This document shows, in pieces, positions 1-9,712 of a stretch of DNA of 64,000 nt. The position numbers and the translations under genes were made by a program. The notes beneath the pieces were generated by a model. The model had not been told where the DNA came from. It searched no databases and saw only the letters and a list, made by a program, of their open reading frames with translations. Location of the stretch: positions 48,018,924 through 48,082,923 of the forward strand of contig CM019176.2 in NCBI GenBank assembly GCA_009739505.2, written 5' to 3'. Source of the DNA: Apolygus lucorum. Lineage: Eukaryota; Arthropoda; Insecta; Hemiptera; Miridae. Numbering within the stretch: position 1 is the first letter of the stretch; the number at the start of each line of letters is the position of its first letter.

Positions 1-587
1 TGTTTTATAGCGTCATGAGCGGGACCCTCAAGGTAGGATACAAGAAATTGAAAACGTTCAGCATCACTGAGACTTTGCTCGTCCTTGATTAATGCGGTGA
101 ATAACTCCTTGAATGTAGGCCAACTCGATAAGTCACCATTGAATGGTTTGATATTGATTTTTGGTAAGATAGCCCTAGAGCGATTCAAAATATTAGCAGA
201 TGACGCATCCGTGGAGTTGAGAGAACTAGAAGCTGAAGGAGAAGGTTGGGTTTTTGCTGAAAGCTGAACATAATATCCGTGAGCTTCATAATAATACGAT
301 TTGACTTGCTCAAATGCAGCTGTATCATCATATGAGGGAAAAGGTGGTTCTAAATTATGTTCTTCAGAATATTCTATACACTCATCAAATAACTTACGGA
401 GTTCACGATATTGTTGATCGAGAGTGTTGAACATTCCACGAAAAATGGTACGTTCTGATGGAACAGTGACAGCTGCGAAGCCCTTGTTTCGAATGGCGGT
501 GACCTCTGAAGCGACTGCATTCAATTTTCTCTTGAGTTTATGAATGCCTCGAACAGCAACATTGACTGCGGGATCGTCGTTTGGCAT
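1..587 (-). CDS. BEL/Pao retrotransposon gag-like protein (DUF1759), N-terminal part, runs off the window
   Basis: On the minus strand an open frame begins with ATG at 587-585 and has no stop for 195 codons, up to the window edge. The N-terminal part is basic and helical. A Ser/Pro/Thr-rich linker follows at about residues 107-125. The C-terminal visible part has the block PFNGDLSSWPTFKELFTAL and then SLSDAERFQFL and YLEGPAHDAI. This block is the signature of DUF1759, the gag-like domain at the start of BEL/Pao polyproteins, which builds the particle that packages element RNA. A primer binding site and an LTR end lie just upstream, in the right order and orientation. The frame is intact as far as it can be seen, so the copy may be young. 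Protease, reverse transcriptase and integrase would lie outside the window. Domain and orientation are seen; activity cannot be judged. Confidence 0.88.
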   Translation of the reverse strand, partial: MPNDDPAVNVAVRGIHKLKRKLNAVASEVTAIRNKGFAAVTVPSERTIFRGMFNTLDQQYRELRKLFDECIEYSEEHNLEPPFPSYDDTAAFEQVKSYYYEAHGYYVQLSAKTQPSPSASSSLNSTDASSANILNRSRAILPKINIKPFNGDLSSWPTFKELFTALIKDEQSLSDAERFQFLVSYLEGPAHDAIK

Positions 588-763
588 GTTTAAGCGTTCG
601 AGTTGGATAAACAGATACAAGAAAGAACAAGACGTTAAAATCAAGAGTTTAGATTTGCTTTGATAATCAAAGTGCAAGTTTCAAATGCAAGTTTTCAATT
701 ACCTACTACCTATCGAGAAAATTAGGTAATAATTTTACCTAATTATTACAATTTATTGGAATC

Positions 764-782
764 AATCCGGCTCGAAGGACCA
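764..782 (-). other. Primer binding site matching tRNA-Tyr 3' end
   Basis: The minus strand reads TGGTCCTTCGAGCCGGATT. This is complementary to the 3' end of insect tRNA-Tyr: CCA, a discriminator A, the acceptor strand that pairs with 5' CCTTCGA, and the T-stem. It starts one base after the LTR end and 177 nt before the gag ATG, which is the expected place for the minus-strand primer site of an LTR retrotransposon. The match covers all 19 bases by my recollection of the insect tRNA-Tyr sequence. Confidence 0.8.
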
Positions 783-783
783 A

Positions 784-1250
784 TGTTAACTCAGGGATTA
801 TTATAAGTGGACTGTGGGGTGGTAATTTATGTTGGTAATACTTAGGTACTAGGTATGCTATTGAAAATAGATAAATCGAGTCACCTGTTGAGGACGATGG
901 CGGAGCGCGAAGCTGGTAGAACTAAACCGGCACTTCCTACCTGGGTACCCAGTAAATGCGAATAATATTTGTACAACACGCGGAGTACTACCGCCACCGA
1001 TCGAAACGTTTGATCGAACTGTCAAGACGGGCGCACACGACGTCAGAAAAATCCGTTGGAAAATGTTCGGAAAAATATAGCGATGAGATGAGACGATGGT
1101 TTCCACATGGAGGTCGAGGCAAAGCGGGAGACAGACTGACGCCATCACTGAAGCAATCAGTCGATATCGCAGGTCGATATTGATATCCTATCGATGAGAA
1201 GAATCGACACAGATTTTGCCACGCCCATATCACTCTTAAAGTTCCATGAT
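784..1250 (-). mobile_element. 5' LTR of the BEL/Pao element (outer boundary unresolved)
   Basis: On the minus strand the sequence before the primer site ends in GAGTTAACA, a typical terminal CA with a short inverted repeat. The matching TGTT start of the LTR should lie a few hundred bases further right, but I cannot place it; about 1,250 is a guess that falls before the next repeat. The second LTR is outside the window, so neither length nor age can be estimated. Open frames here overlap on both strands and look like chance. Confidence 0.5.
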
Positions 1251-1346
1251 AATAAGAAACTGTTTGTTATTTAAGTAATTAAATTAATTAATGAGACAAA
1301 ACTAATGAAGCTCATCCAGTTTGAATGAAATCCTTGTAGCATTGTA

Positions 1347-2249
1347 TTTTTAGGACGTCCCACAGTAAGACTTGGGCGTCCTTATGCGATCGATCTGGGG
1401 TGAAGGAGCACAACACTCATCAGAAAAAAAACCACACAGTAATCCGTTTTAGACCATTCTGAATCCAAATCCGCGAAAAAACCCATAGGTGTATGTCTGT
1501 GTGTATGTGTGTGTGTGTGTAACAAAATCTTATGTACTCTCCCAGGCCTCAATTCCCAACCGATTTGTGTGTTTCTTTTTTTTTGTTTGACTAAAATAAC
1601 TTCCGAGTTGTACATGATTTCACCAGAGTACCAAAATTTGCAAGAGGAGGGGATGGGTGGGGGGATAATATTCACAAAATATCCAATTTTTCAATATTTC
1701 GGTTCCTTTACTGCTTACTAATTGTATCCAAGCTTTGAAATTGAGGAACAATTCTCATTATACCCTAGGATTTGCATGAATTACTTTCTGTACCACCATG
1801 GAAATAAAAGTGGTGCCACCATGGTGCCAGGGCACCATAAACCTCACATTTCTTGGGTTTTTTGGTGTTTCACCTTGAATACGGATGTGACATTCGACGG
1901 ACTGCCTACTAGACCTAATAGATGAAAGTTCAATGTTACGACGTATTTCCGCTTTGATGCCAGACTGGCACCATTGGTGGTGGTGGGGAAGGGGGGGTGA
2001 ACTCGAATTCGCATGTTGGGTGTCGTAGATCATGGATTTTAAAATGCTCTTCAGATTCGAGGCTCCCATGCCGCTAGAAGTGTTATGGTTTATATTGGGG
2101 GAGGGGGGGGGGTAACTATTTCTTCCCTAAAGTAATAAATAAATTACATCGAGAGAAACAGTCTTATCGCTTAACAACTGGTCAAACTGATCCAATACTT
2201 ATCCAATGGGACGTCCCCTGGAATGCATGCATTACTAAACAATATGTTT
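1347..2249 (+). mobile_element. Repeat family A, copy 1 (GACGTC-ended element)
   Basis: The left end carries TTTTAGGACGTCCCACAGTA and the right end GGGACGTCCCCTGGAATGCA, followed by CATTACTAAACAATATGTTT. Inside are a GT microsatellite (about 1,494-1,520), a block ending in TTTCAATATTTCGG, a GTGCCACCATGG segment and G-rich tracts. The same order occurs in copies at 39,308-40,900 (inverted), 43,731-44,385 (inverted) and 57,997-59,038, so this is a dispersed element. It encodes no recognisable protein. Class is unknown; a non-autonomous DNA transposon is possible. This copy lacks a pyrimidine-rich segment and a duplicated block that the second and fourth copies have. Confidence 0.8.
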
Positions 2250-2299
2250 TATTGTATTTTATGTCGCAAATATTTTCGGTGGATCCAGTAATTTTGCAG

Positions 2300-2446
2300 T
2301 CCCAAAACTTTGATTTCCAATCCATGTCGTATGATTACCATCTGTCTCGAGACCTCTGAGGTGTGCAATAACCCCAGGACCCTCAAGGCATTATTGACAC
2401 TTGAGGAGGCCAGAGTTGAATTAGATGAACCGCTCCTCAAACATGC
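2300..2446 (+). CDS. Candidate internal coding exon, unrecognised
   Basis: An open frame lies between a good acceptor (AATTTTGCAG ending at about 2,299) and a donor (GTATGT at 2,447). It reads about 49 codons including EVCNNPRTLKALLTLEEARV and ELDEPLLKHA, an amphipathic helix-like, charge-balanced composition unlike the AT-rich background. It lies only 50 bases beyond a family A copy. No family is recognised and no neighbouring exon was found, so this may be chance or a fragment of an unknown repeat. Splice sites and frame are seen; coding is inference. Confidence 0.3.
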
Positions 2447-2449
2447 GGT

Positions 2450-3168
2450 ATGTCTATTACTGATTATTGCAGTTAGGTATTACCTACGTTCAATATGGCC
2501 AATTGAGATGCGGCATGTATATTATACACATAATTGAATCAAAAAACGATCTTCATTCCATGGTATTCATTGCATTTTAAGTCTACCAAGTTGAGTCGGC
2601 TGTATAGCTTCCGCACTTAGTCATTCGGTTTAGGAATAATTAATTGCATTGTTGATCAGTACCAATGATACATTCCTAGATATGCAGCTAAATTTTGAAA
2701 ATCATGTTAATGGTTTTCTGAGTTAACGAGCAGCAGCACGATTGATAACTCAACAACAAATACACGTTCGCGATTAAGTTGGTTTTCGAATTTTTCAACT
2801 GTAGAAGTTATGTTTGTAACAAGGGTTCTTAGTTTGTGGATGCGCAGAGGTTGCTATCGTTTCGGAACTAAGCAATCCATAGAGAACCTTCAGTTTCTAA
2901 CGCGCACAATGCCAGAGAACTTGATGAAAATCGGATTGCAACTTCGTTTGGTTCTGCCCGGTGAGAAGTACCTATAACTTTCAATTCAACGTTTGCACTG
3001 AAATGATATCTCCTCTTTGTTTACCTACATATTCATCAACATAATTCGAAGAAGATAGAAGAATATGGGGGAGTAGCTTCAAGTATGATTCGAAAATAGA
3101 GTGTTTTGTGCTGGTAAATGGCCTAGGTATATGATATGCTTTTGGCCGCATGTTAGTAAATCTGTTCA
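2450..3168. other. Non-coding stretch, nothing recognised
   Basis: AT-rich sequence with only short chance frames. Part of 2,790-2,960 is faintly like the 145-bp tandem repeat family seen at 47.7 and 51.4 kb (cold resemblance to its CGCATGCGC context), but too diverged to call. Confidence 0.4.
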
Positions 3169-3233
3169 ATTTCTCCCTTGCGAGGGAAAAACATTAAATC
3201 ATGTTTAATGTTTTTCCCTCACAAGGGAGAAAT
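3169..3233. repeat. 65-bp near-perfect palindrome
   Basis: Two 30-base arms beginning ATTTCTCCCTTG and ending AACATTAAA face each other with a 5-base centre; I see one mismatch (C versus T). The single strand would fold into a long hairpin. No element terminus is recognised around it. It abuts a fragment of the 108-bp minisatellite on its right. Confidence 0.85.
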
Positions 3234-3242
3234 TAGATTGCC

Positions 3243-3374
3243 GATCACTCAGCTGATCAGTGACCACTCAGGCGCCTTCAGCATTCTCCATTGACCCTGC
3301 TTCTCAAATTTCAGCTTCCTACGTTCAATAGGAGAGAAAATGGCCTTGGAGCTCACTCAGCTGATCAGTGACCA
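3243..3374 (+). repeat. Isolated 1.2 units of the 108-bp minisatellite
   Basis: The segment contains CACTCAGCTGATCAGTGACC twice with the full 108-bp unit between, in the same orientation and with the same landmarks (CTCCATTGACCC, TTTCAGCTTCCT, AATGGCCTTGGAGCTC) as the arrays at 59.4-60.1 and 60.3-60.96 kb. It is followed at about 3,382-3,450 by a small family B fragment (ACTAGACCCCAAATGGAGCC), the same association as in the 59-62 kb cluster. Confidence 0.8.
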
Positions 3375-3450
3375 TCTTGGTACAACTAGACCCCAAATGG
3401 AGCCGATATAACGTGGTAACTAAGAAATCGGTCCGTGGTAACTAAGAAAA

Positions 3451-4189
3451 AAAAAGTTGCAGATTTGCGTGTCGGAATTCACAGAACGACCCCCAGCCCA
3501 AAAACATTAAACATGTTAATTTTAAAAGTTTTAGCAAAGTAGATTCATGTATCTGTTCTACTTTTTTTAAGAATTAGAACGTATGAAAAAAAAAAAACAA
3601 AAAAAAAAAAACAGAGAAATGTGTATTTCAATCTTGATCCTACCCTGGTCTCAGGACAAAACTTCCGTTCCACTCGAGGGTTTGGGATAACTAACGATAG
3701 CCTCCGTTGATCCAGAGTTAAACCCATTCTAGTTCGAGAGTTTAACGATAATCACCCCTTTCTCCAGTTATTTGTTCAGAGTAGAAGGCCGGAGAGGACC
3801 CCACCGGTCGTACTGTAAACCGCGGGGTCCAACTTGAAAAGCGAGTGCCAGCTCAGCTCTCGATCAACTGCTTAACCAAACAGCAGACCCGCAACTTTCC
3901 TTCCGCGGCGAATTCGTACGAACTTTCTTGCTCGAACGGACTTACACTCAAAACTGTTTCTTCCTGTAAGACGACCTCAGTCATGAACATCGAGCACGAA
4001 TCTAGTTGGGAAGACAGGGACTATGATAAAGTTGAAACGATGATAGACGCATAAGTTGGGACGATTGATGAAGCTAAACACGAGTGTGAATCGCAAATTA
4101 ACCCTCCAGTACTACTGTGGTCGGGTCATAGTGATCCAGGTAGCTGCTCTGCCCTTTGTTATTTTTTTTATTCCAGAAAAATCAACATG
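3451..4189. other. Non-coding stretch with A-rich tract and a GC-richer island
   Basis: A-rich runs lie at about 3,585-3,613. From about 3,780 to 4,060 the composition is more GC-rich, with a 69-codon frame ending at 4,054; I do not recognise the frame and its codon pattern is not convincing. The end near 4,190 leads into the 3' side of a minus-strand LINE. Confidence 0.35.
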
Positions 4190-5400
4190 CTCCACATGAG
4201 TATTACATGTTGTGTAGCACTTATTTTATAAAAATAAAATAATTAAAAAGACAAAATTAATTAATTTGTTTCAAGAGGACACGTACGAGGCAACGGACAC
4301 GAGGACACGAACTTCGTAAAGTTCATCAGGAATATGTAGTTCCTCCAAAAACACTAGATAACATCTGAGTGGCCTCAGGTAATTGATCAGTAGATCGCGA
4401 TCAGAAGGAGGCCACACCCCTCCCACAGTAACGACCTCCCTGATGAATGGAGCTCGGTGCTGGTCCAGTAGGTGGCAATCGAAGGGCAGATGTGGGAATG
4501 TCTGGGGTGTCCGATTATCGCACGAACACAGGGGCGTGGAAATTATCCCAAGGCGGTGAAAATAAAATCGGCAACGACCATGGCCTGTCAAGATTTGAGT
4601 CAACCGGAAATCATCCGGGATCATTACCTGCTGCCGGGATTCGATTGAGGGGAAAATCGTTTAGTATGCTGATCCTTCGTTGTTGCATCCCAGCGCACCT
4701 CCCAAATCTCCATGGCGACCTTGAATAAGTGCTACCGCAGAGACATTCGAGGGAAAGGACAATATGAACTAGCCCTGACCAGCTCACGCGATGCCTCCTT
4801 TGCCAACGTATCAGCTTCCTCGTTGCCAGTTTCACCCGCATGAGTCTTAATCCATCGCACTCTCAGCAGCAGACCGACAGCACACTGGTCTTGCAGCTTC
4901 AATAAGGTGACCATGACAGTCCGGGTTCCTGAGAGACACCAGACACACTTTGCTATCAGTGAACACAGAAAATCCTGTACGTTCGTGGTTATGATGGGTG
5001 TCATTTATCCGTCCAAGCGCGCTCACAAGAGCCAACGCCTCTGCTTGGTTATTCGAGCAGCAGCCATCCAGCATAAACTTTCCTCAAGCCGAATCCCGGC
5101 CCTCACTGAACGCCACGAAAGCGCCTCCAACCAAGGCTGATGTTTTACTGCCATCAGTATTTACGGTGATGGTCGATTGCTGCGTAAAAGCCCGAGCATT
5201 CAGCATCTCAGATAAGTCGCCCACTGATGATTGACTCCACTTCCCTGTTTCCACTGGCCCATCGTAACATACTCCACCCCAAGATTCTCCACGCGTCAAA
5301 CGGTATTCCTCATTCAAAAGGCGAGCCTTCAGGAGAACTGGGATGCCCTTGGTTATTTGTACCTGAAACGTTGGTTCCCCCTCTCCTCATTCTTTATCCT
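4190..5400 (-). pseudogene. LINE 3' part: RNase H domain and C-terminal zinc-finger region, frameshifted
   Basis: Read on the minus strand from 5,400, three frames carry successive parts of one RNase H domain. The first has TVNTDGSKTSALVGGAFVAF (catalytic Asp in DGS). The second has NNQAEALALVSALGRI (Glu) and SVFTDSKVCLVSL (Asp). The third has VRWIKTHAGETGNEEADTLA, the final His/Asp motif. After another shift, 4,624-4,271 gives the C-terminus: LTQILTGHGRCRFYFHRLGI, then CSCDNRTPQTFPHLPFDC, the Cys/His knuckle usual at the end of I-, R1- and LOA-type LINE proteins. The stop at 4,271 is followed by an AT-rich 3' UTR. At least three frameshifts make it dead. Upstream reverse transcriptase is missing, so this is a 5'-truncated insertion. 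The clade within the RNase H-bearing LINEs is not certain. Confidence 0.88.
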
Positions 5401-5544
5401 CAATCTCATTAGGTTCCTCATTCCCAAGAAAATGCAAATGTGAACCAACCACAGTACTTCTGTTCACAGCCACCGAATCAGTCGTATTTTCCCTTTTATT
5501 TTTGACAACGGAGCCATTTCTTTGCTGGCAAATAAATTGATGTT
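5401..5544. other. Short unassigned stretch
   Basis: Sequence between the truncated LINE and a family B fragment. A target-site duplication for the LINE was looked for here and around 4,190 but not found. Confidence 0.3.
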
Positions 5545-5866
5545 TTTCTTTGAATTGGTTGGTGGTAACAATGGAAAAGCCGTGTTCTTTGCAGACGAGT
5601 GATTTATATAGAAAAATAATAAACCTTTGTGTAATAATTTGTAGCGTTTTTCTTTCTTCTTGTTGAGTTTCCTTAGCACACAAGAATCAAATTTCTTCAG
5701 GAGTGTGAGGGCACAACTCTTAGATAACGATGTTTTGCTTTTGAGCTGTACCAAAATATAATTGGCAGTGAACCTTGCGCGAAAATATGGTTGGTAGTTA
5801 CTAGTGATGGAAAAGATCTACACAGAAAAAATAGACCGTTGTGTAATAATTTGCAGTGTTTTGGTG
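5545..5866 (-). mobile_element. Two left-end fragments of repeat family B
   Basis: At about 5,560-5,655 the sequence has GTTCTTTGCAGACGAGTGAT, AATAATAAACCTTTGTGTAA and TTTGTAGCGTTTTT. At about 5,755-5,866 it has AAAATATGGTTGGTAG, AGATCTACACAG and TTTGCAGTGTTTTGG. These are the outer end of family B (see 62,111-62,864) in reverse orientation, repeated twice with unrelated sequence between them. No coding capacity. Confidence 0.7.
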
Positions 5867-6933
5867 GATGAACACAGACGTAGGTACATTAACGCCTCTT
5901 TTAAATTACTGATAGTAAATTACCGGAAAAATTTTCCGTACTACAAGAAACACAAACTCGGCGCTGCGCGCCTCGGCGGGGGCTTCGTCCCCTGCACCCC
6001 CGGATGATTTCCGCTTAGAGCCTAATGGCTAAAATGTGACATACCTTGAAAAGGTTTTTGCTCCCTCTCCCTCTTTATCTTTCTTCCACTGTAATATTTA
6101 AGATACCTCCTTATTCATAATAACATCAGGTTGTCAAGCATATTTGTCGTCAAGCATGTGATAAATCATAGCGCTACTTTCCTGTCGCTTTTTCCTGTCG
6201 CTTTTTACTGTCGATTTTTCCTGTTTCCTGTCGTTTTTCGGCGGGGGGTCCCATCGCTAAAACCTTTTCAAGGTTAAAAAAACCTATGGATTTTTTACGG
6301 AAAGTGATTTGCTCGTTCCTAGTAGTTTTATCTGTCAAATGAGTCTTGAATTGCTTCACTGCAGAACGGCAGGGTGGATTGGAATGGGTTTAGTCCTACG
6401 GAAATAGGACTCTGGAAAAAAGAGGAAAGGATAAATAGTGAGAGTTCAAAATGAGAGGAAGGAAAAAGAGGAAAAATCGAAACAGACGATGGTTGTAGGC
6501 TCATTCGACGCAGGCTCCAATAAAAGAGAAGTGAACAAGGTAGGTGCCCTGAGAGACGGGCAAGGGAGGGCGCTGAGGTCTAAAAACTTTGATTAAACAA
6601 AGAGTTTTCGCCACTAGGGGCTATCAGTCAGCCTTGGTTATCCTAGGTTTAAATGGGAAAAGCCAGCAACCGAGCGAGAGGAAATAGCTAACTTCGAAAA
6701 CTTGCCGACATTTCACTCAAGTTCCAATGCGATTTTAGTCAAAGATGGCGACTCTCAGATAGTTTTTTTTTTTAATTGAAGGAATAACTGTAATTCGGGA
6801 GAATCTTTTTAAAATGGATGGAAATGGAATCTTTATGTTTTGAACCATAAGGATATGTTGTTTCCGTGTCTGCCAAGATAGCATTCAGAGCATTCACATT
6901 CGAAAGTAAGAAAAAAGAAGAAGAAAAAAAAAT
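5867..6933. other. Non-coding stretch with a GC-rich motif and a short tandem repeat
   Basis: At 5,949-6,004 a GC-rich block (ACTCGGCGCTGCGCGCCTCG, then GGGGGCTTCGTCCCC) stands out from the AT-rich surroundings; a diverged relative occurs at about 57,940-57,985, directly next to a family A copy, so it is probably repeat-derived. At about 6,179-6,240 degenerate copies of CCTGTCGCTTTTT run in tandem. The rest shows nothing. Confidence 0.5.
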
Positions 6934-7162
6934 GCTGCAAATCATTGCCCAAAGGTTTATTATTTTCTGTATAGATCACCCTTCTGTATAGATCTCTCTC
7001 TACCAATCATAGGAACCTACTATCTACTAGGGCATTTTTGAAAACTTCAAGCCCAACCACCAACCAAATGGAAATGAATGGTTGAAATTTGTAAGGGAGG
7101 GATATATAAAGAAGGGTGATCTATACAGAAAATAATAAACCTTTGGGCAATTATTTTCAGCG
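6934..7162. mobile_element. MITE with about 65-bp terminal inverted repeats (family B end type)
   Basis: The left end begins GCTGCAAATCATTGCCCAAA, followed by GGTTTATTATTTTCTGTATA and a doubled TCTGTATAGATC. The right end is its reverse complement (GATCTATACAGAAAATAATA, then GGGCAATTATTTTCAGC). The centre holds CAACCACCAACCAAATGG. Close relatives lie at 36,870-37,134 and 24,389-24,509. No ORF. The outer ends equal the outer end of the longer family B element, which directly follows here, so the MITE and family B probably share a mobilising enzyme. That last point is inference. Confidence 0.85.
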
Positions 7163-7812
7163 TTTTTTTTTACCTACCAACTTTTTTTCACCTACCAACC
7201 ATTGGTAGGTACTACCTACCACACCATACTGCCTTCATACCTTCACAATCAAGTTTATTAGAAAGAACTAAACGCTTCACACTCGATTCGATAAATAGAG
7301 AGCTTCATATGGAAATTAGGCTACTGGTTGCTCAGAAAGCAAAACTCAATACAAATCGAAGAAATGAACAGCGATCGCATTTTAGTCAGATAAAATTTGA
7401 ATGGAGATTAGACCTCTTTCGTTATTCTGTTTTATCGAAGGAAAACCCTTCAGTACTCGTAGGGAGCGAACGGTTTGTCCTGCAGAGCAAAAACGATACG
7501 TTTATTTCGAGAGTTTTCGAGCTAGGGCACTCTTGAAAATTTCAACCCTCAATTTTCACCCCTTAGAAGTGACTGACATCAACCGAAAGCTTCGCGGCAC
7601 AACTAGACCCCACATGGCGCCCATATACCAAATTTTAACCAAATCGGTCCAGTGTTGCTAAGAAAAGTGCCGCGTACGGTGGACGGACGGAAAATTTTTT
7701 ATTGGATTTTCGGATTCTACGTACCTTGAAACGTAAAACATCAAATTTTGAGGGGGGTTAATTTTTTTTTTGTTGCTCGATTCCAAATGCTTATTATTGA
7801 AAATGATAAACC
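7163..7812 (+). mobile_element. Repeat family B, copy 1
   Basis: Starts directly after the MITE and shows the family's landmarks in order: ACGCTTCACACTCGATTCG, GAACAGCGATCGCATTTTAG, GGAGATTAGACCTC, GAGCGAACGGTTTGTCCTGC, TTCGAGAGTTTTCGAGCTAG, CTTCGCGGCACAACTAGACC, the heptamer region GCCGCGTACGGTGGACGGAC, TACCTTGAAACGTAAAACAT, a G tract, and the terminal TTATTATTGAAAATGATAAA. Some frames cross it but none is conserved between copies. The same MITE plus family B composite occurs at 36,870-37,640. Confidence 0.8.
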
Positions 7813-8790
7813 AGAATAGAATGAAGTGATTGACAACATGTCGACTCCAGGTATAAATCAATGTCAAGAAAAGTTTTCGGAGGAAAATGGAGGCAGAAAC
7901 ATTCTCAGATGATTTAAAGGCGATGTTTTTCTGAAAATAAAAGTTGAACTTTTTGATCAGACTGTGCAATTGATGCTGATTGAGCTCTAGATTGTCAGAC
8001 TATGAATTCTCAGGGACCGACATAGTACGCCTGTACAACCACTATATCGTACTAAATCTGTATCAAAGAGGAATGGGTTTGTTTCTGAGATTTGTTGGCT
8101 CGATACATTTATTTAGAGTTGACGATGCAAAAGGCCCCCCAATCTCTCATGGTGAGAGACCCTCTTCTTTTTGCTTGGTGTTTATCTTTCATTGGTTCTT
8201 ACTATGTACGAGTACTTTGAGGGTCCTTTGTGTTCCGACAGCAACCAGGTACTCTGCTCCCTATTCAAGGAGCTTGAAGTGCTCAATCCCTGGATGTCTC
8301 CCCTCTGATACATGAAATTAACTCATTTACCACAACTATCCTTACGTCCTAAACTTTATATTACATGATGATTTGAATAATCTCAAACACTGTAGATACC
8401 CAAAATCACAGTGATTCTATCCACACATTTGAATACATACGAGTAGAAAACACAATATGAACATAAACATTTTGAAATGAAGTACAACGTTCTGAAGTCT
8501 ATAAACATGATTCTCAATGGGATCTTAATCTCAGAACTTCGCTCTCTACGACCAGCTCCTCGCCTCCATCTCTTTTGGGGACCCTGGCTTTACGAAATAA
8601 TAAAATCTTGGTTAGAACCAAATAAAGAATGGTGCTTACATTTATTATCAGTTTCTTAGTGAATACTGCTTTGAAAAGAAATGCACATAGAAAGCGACTG
8701 AATATTATTTTAAAGAACCTACCTTATTTTTAAATTTTACTCAGACTTGCAGGTTAATCGTTTAAAATTTTGACGATCCTTAATCAATTA
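7813..8790. other. Non-coding stretch, nothing recognised
   Basis: Mixed-composition sequence with chance frames up to about 110 codons; none shows a known motif. It ends at the left target-site copy of the next LINE. Confidence 0.4.
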
Positions 8791-8802
8791 TAATGATCGG
8801 TT
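8791..8802. repeat. Target-site duplication, left copy, of the R1-like LINE
   Basis: TAATGATCGGTT occurs here and again at 9,701-9,712, exactly flanking the LINE sequence between. The run of T that follows (to 8,807) is the A tail of the minus-strand element, so the last bases of the duplication cannot be told from the tail. Confidence 0.85.
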
Positions 8803-9700
8803 TTTTTCGGCAGGCAGGTGAGATCCATAGAGGAGTTGGATCTCGTAAGATACCTGGAAGGGTCCGCGCCTTCCGGTTATGTGGCATTCAAACCCACTAA
8901 AAAAATATATCTTTTTCTCCCACGTTGGAACTCAGCCTGGAACCGTTTAGCACATTACTTTGGGCTGAGTCCTTGGGCGTTTAATTAGTCCTGGGTGAGG
9001 GAGCGGACCAGATGCTCCCTCCTCACTCTTTCTCGTTCTAAGAGTATCTTCCTTGTCGGGATGATTTCTGTGTACTTTGCCACAGCAGTCAAGCTCCTTT
9101 CACCTCCCAGCATCCTGCTGACAGCAGCCTCTGGTGTTGAACTCTGGGGAGCTAACTCCAGGTCTGCCATCAACTGGTTTCTTTCAGGCACCCATTTGGT
9201 GCATTTGAAGAAGGTTTGGAGCACATCATCGTCATCTTAGTTCTGGCAGTGTAGACATGTTGGAGCAGATACCTTCCCAATTTTATGAAAATAGGCATAA
9301 AAAAGTTCATGTCCTGTAAAGAACTGCGTAAGGGAGAATTTCACTTCTTCATGTTTCCTTTCCATCCACGTCTGAATGTTTGGCACCAGCCGAGCAGTCT
9401 ACCTTCCTCTATGTTCTCCCGTCCATATATTTTGCCAGTTTGCCATTGTGCGCTCCCTTTCTTCCTTTGCTATGCAGGCCCTTTTTCCTTTATCTTTTCT
9501 TGCAAAGATTCTTTTCCTCTCTGAAGCCATCAGCTGGATGGGTATGACACTCGTGAGGACAAAGATAGCGGGTTCTGATATTGTTCGGTAAGCACAGGCA
9601 ATTCGTAGGGCTCCTCTACGCTGCACAGCTATTAATCTCTATCGGAAATATGCCACACCCAATGCGTCTGCTCCATACAAGAGAATAGACTGCACAACCC
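8803..9700 (-). pseudogene. 5'-truncated R1-like LINE, C-terminal ORF2 and 3' UTR
   Basis: On the minus strand one frame runs through the whole fragment with a few stops and no frameshift. It begins near 9,695 with QSILLYGADALG, then VQRRGALRIACAYRTISEPA and IPIQLMASER, typical of the end of the reverse transcriptase and thumb region of R1/jockey-group LINEs. After two stops it continues TWMERKHEEVKFSLTQFFTG and CLHCQN, then FKCTKWVPERNQL and AAVSRMLGGERSLTAV, the usual C-terminal Cys/His and ML..E motifs. The protein ends at 8,985. A 3' UTR of about 180 bases with a GC-rich hairpin follows, then a short A tail. The 12-bp target duplication fixes both ends, so this is a complete record of one 5'-truncated target-primed insertion. 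It has no RNase H domain, unlike the LINE at 4.2-5.4 kb. Confidence 0.92.
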
Positions 9701-9712
9701 TAATGATCGGTT
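9701..9712. repeat. Target-site duplication, right copy
   Basis: TAATGATCGGTT, identical to 8,791-8,802. Confidence 0.85.

Noticed and set aside
1758..2069. 103-codon minus-strand frame in family A, also seen at 39,492
   Set aside because: The other family A copies have stops and shifts in it, so it is not a conserved element protein.
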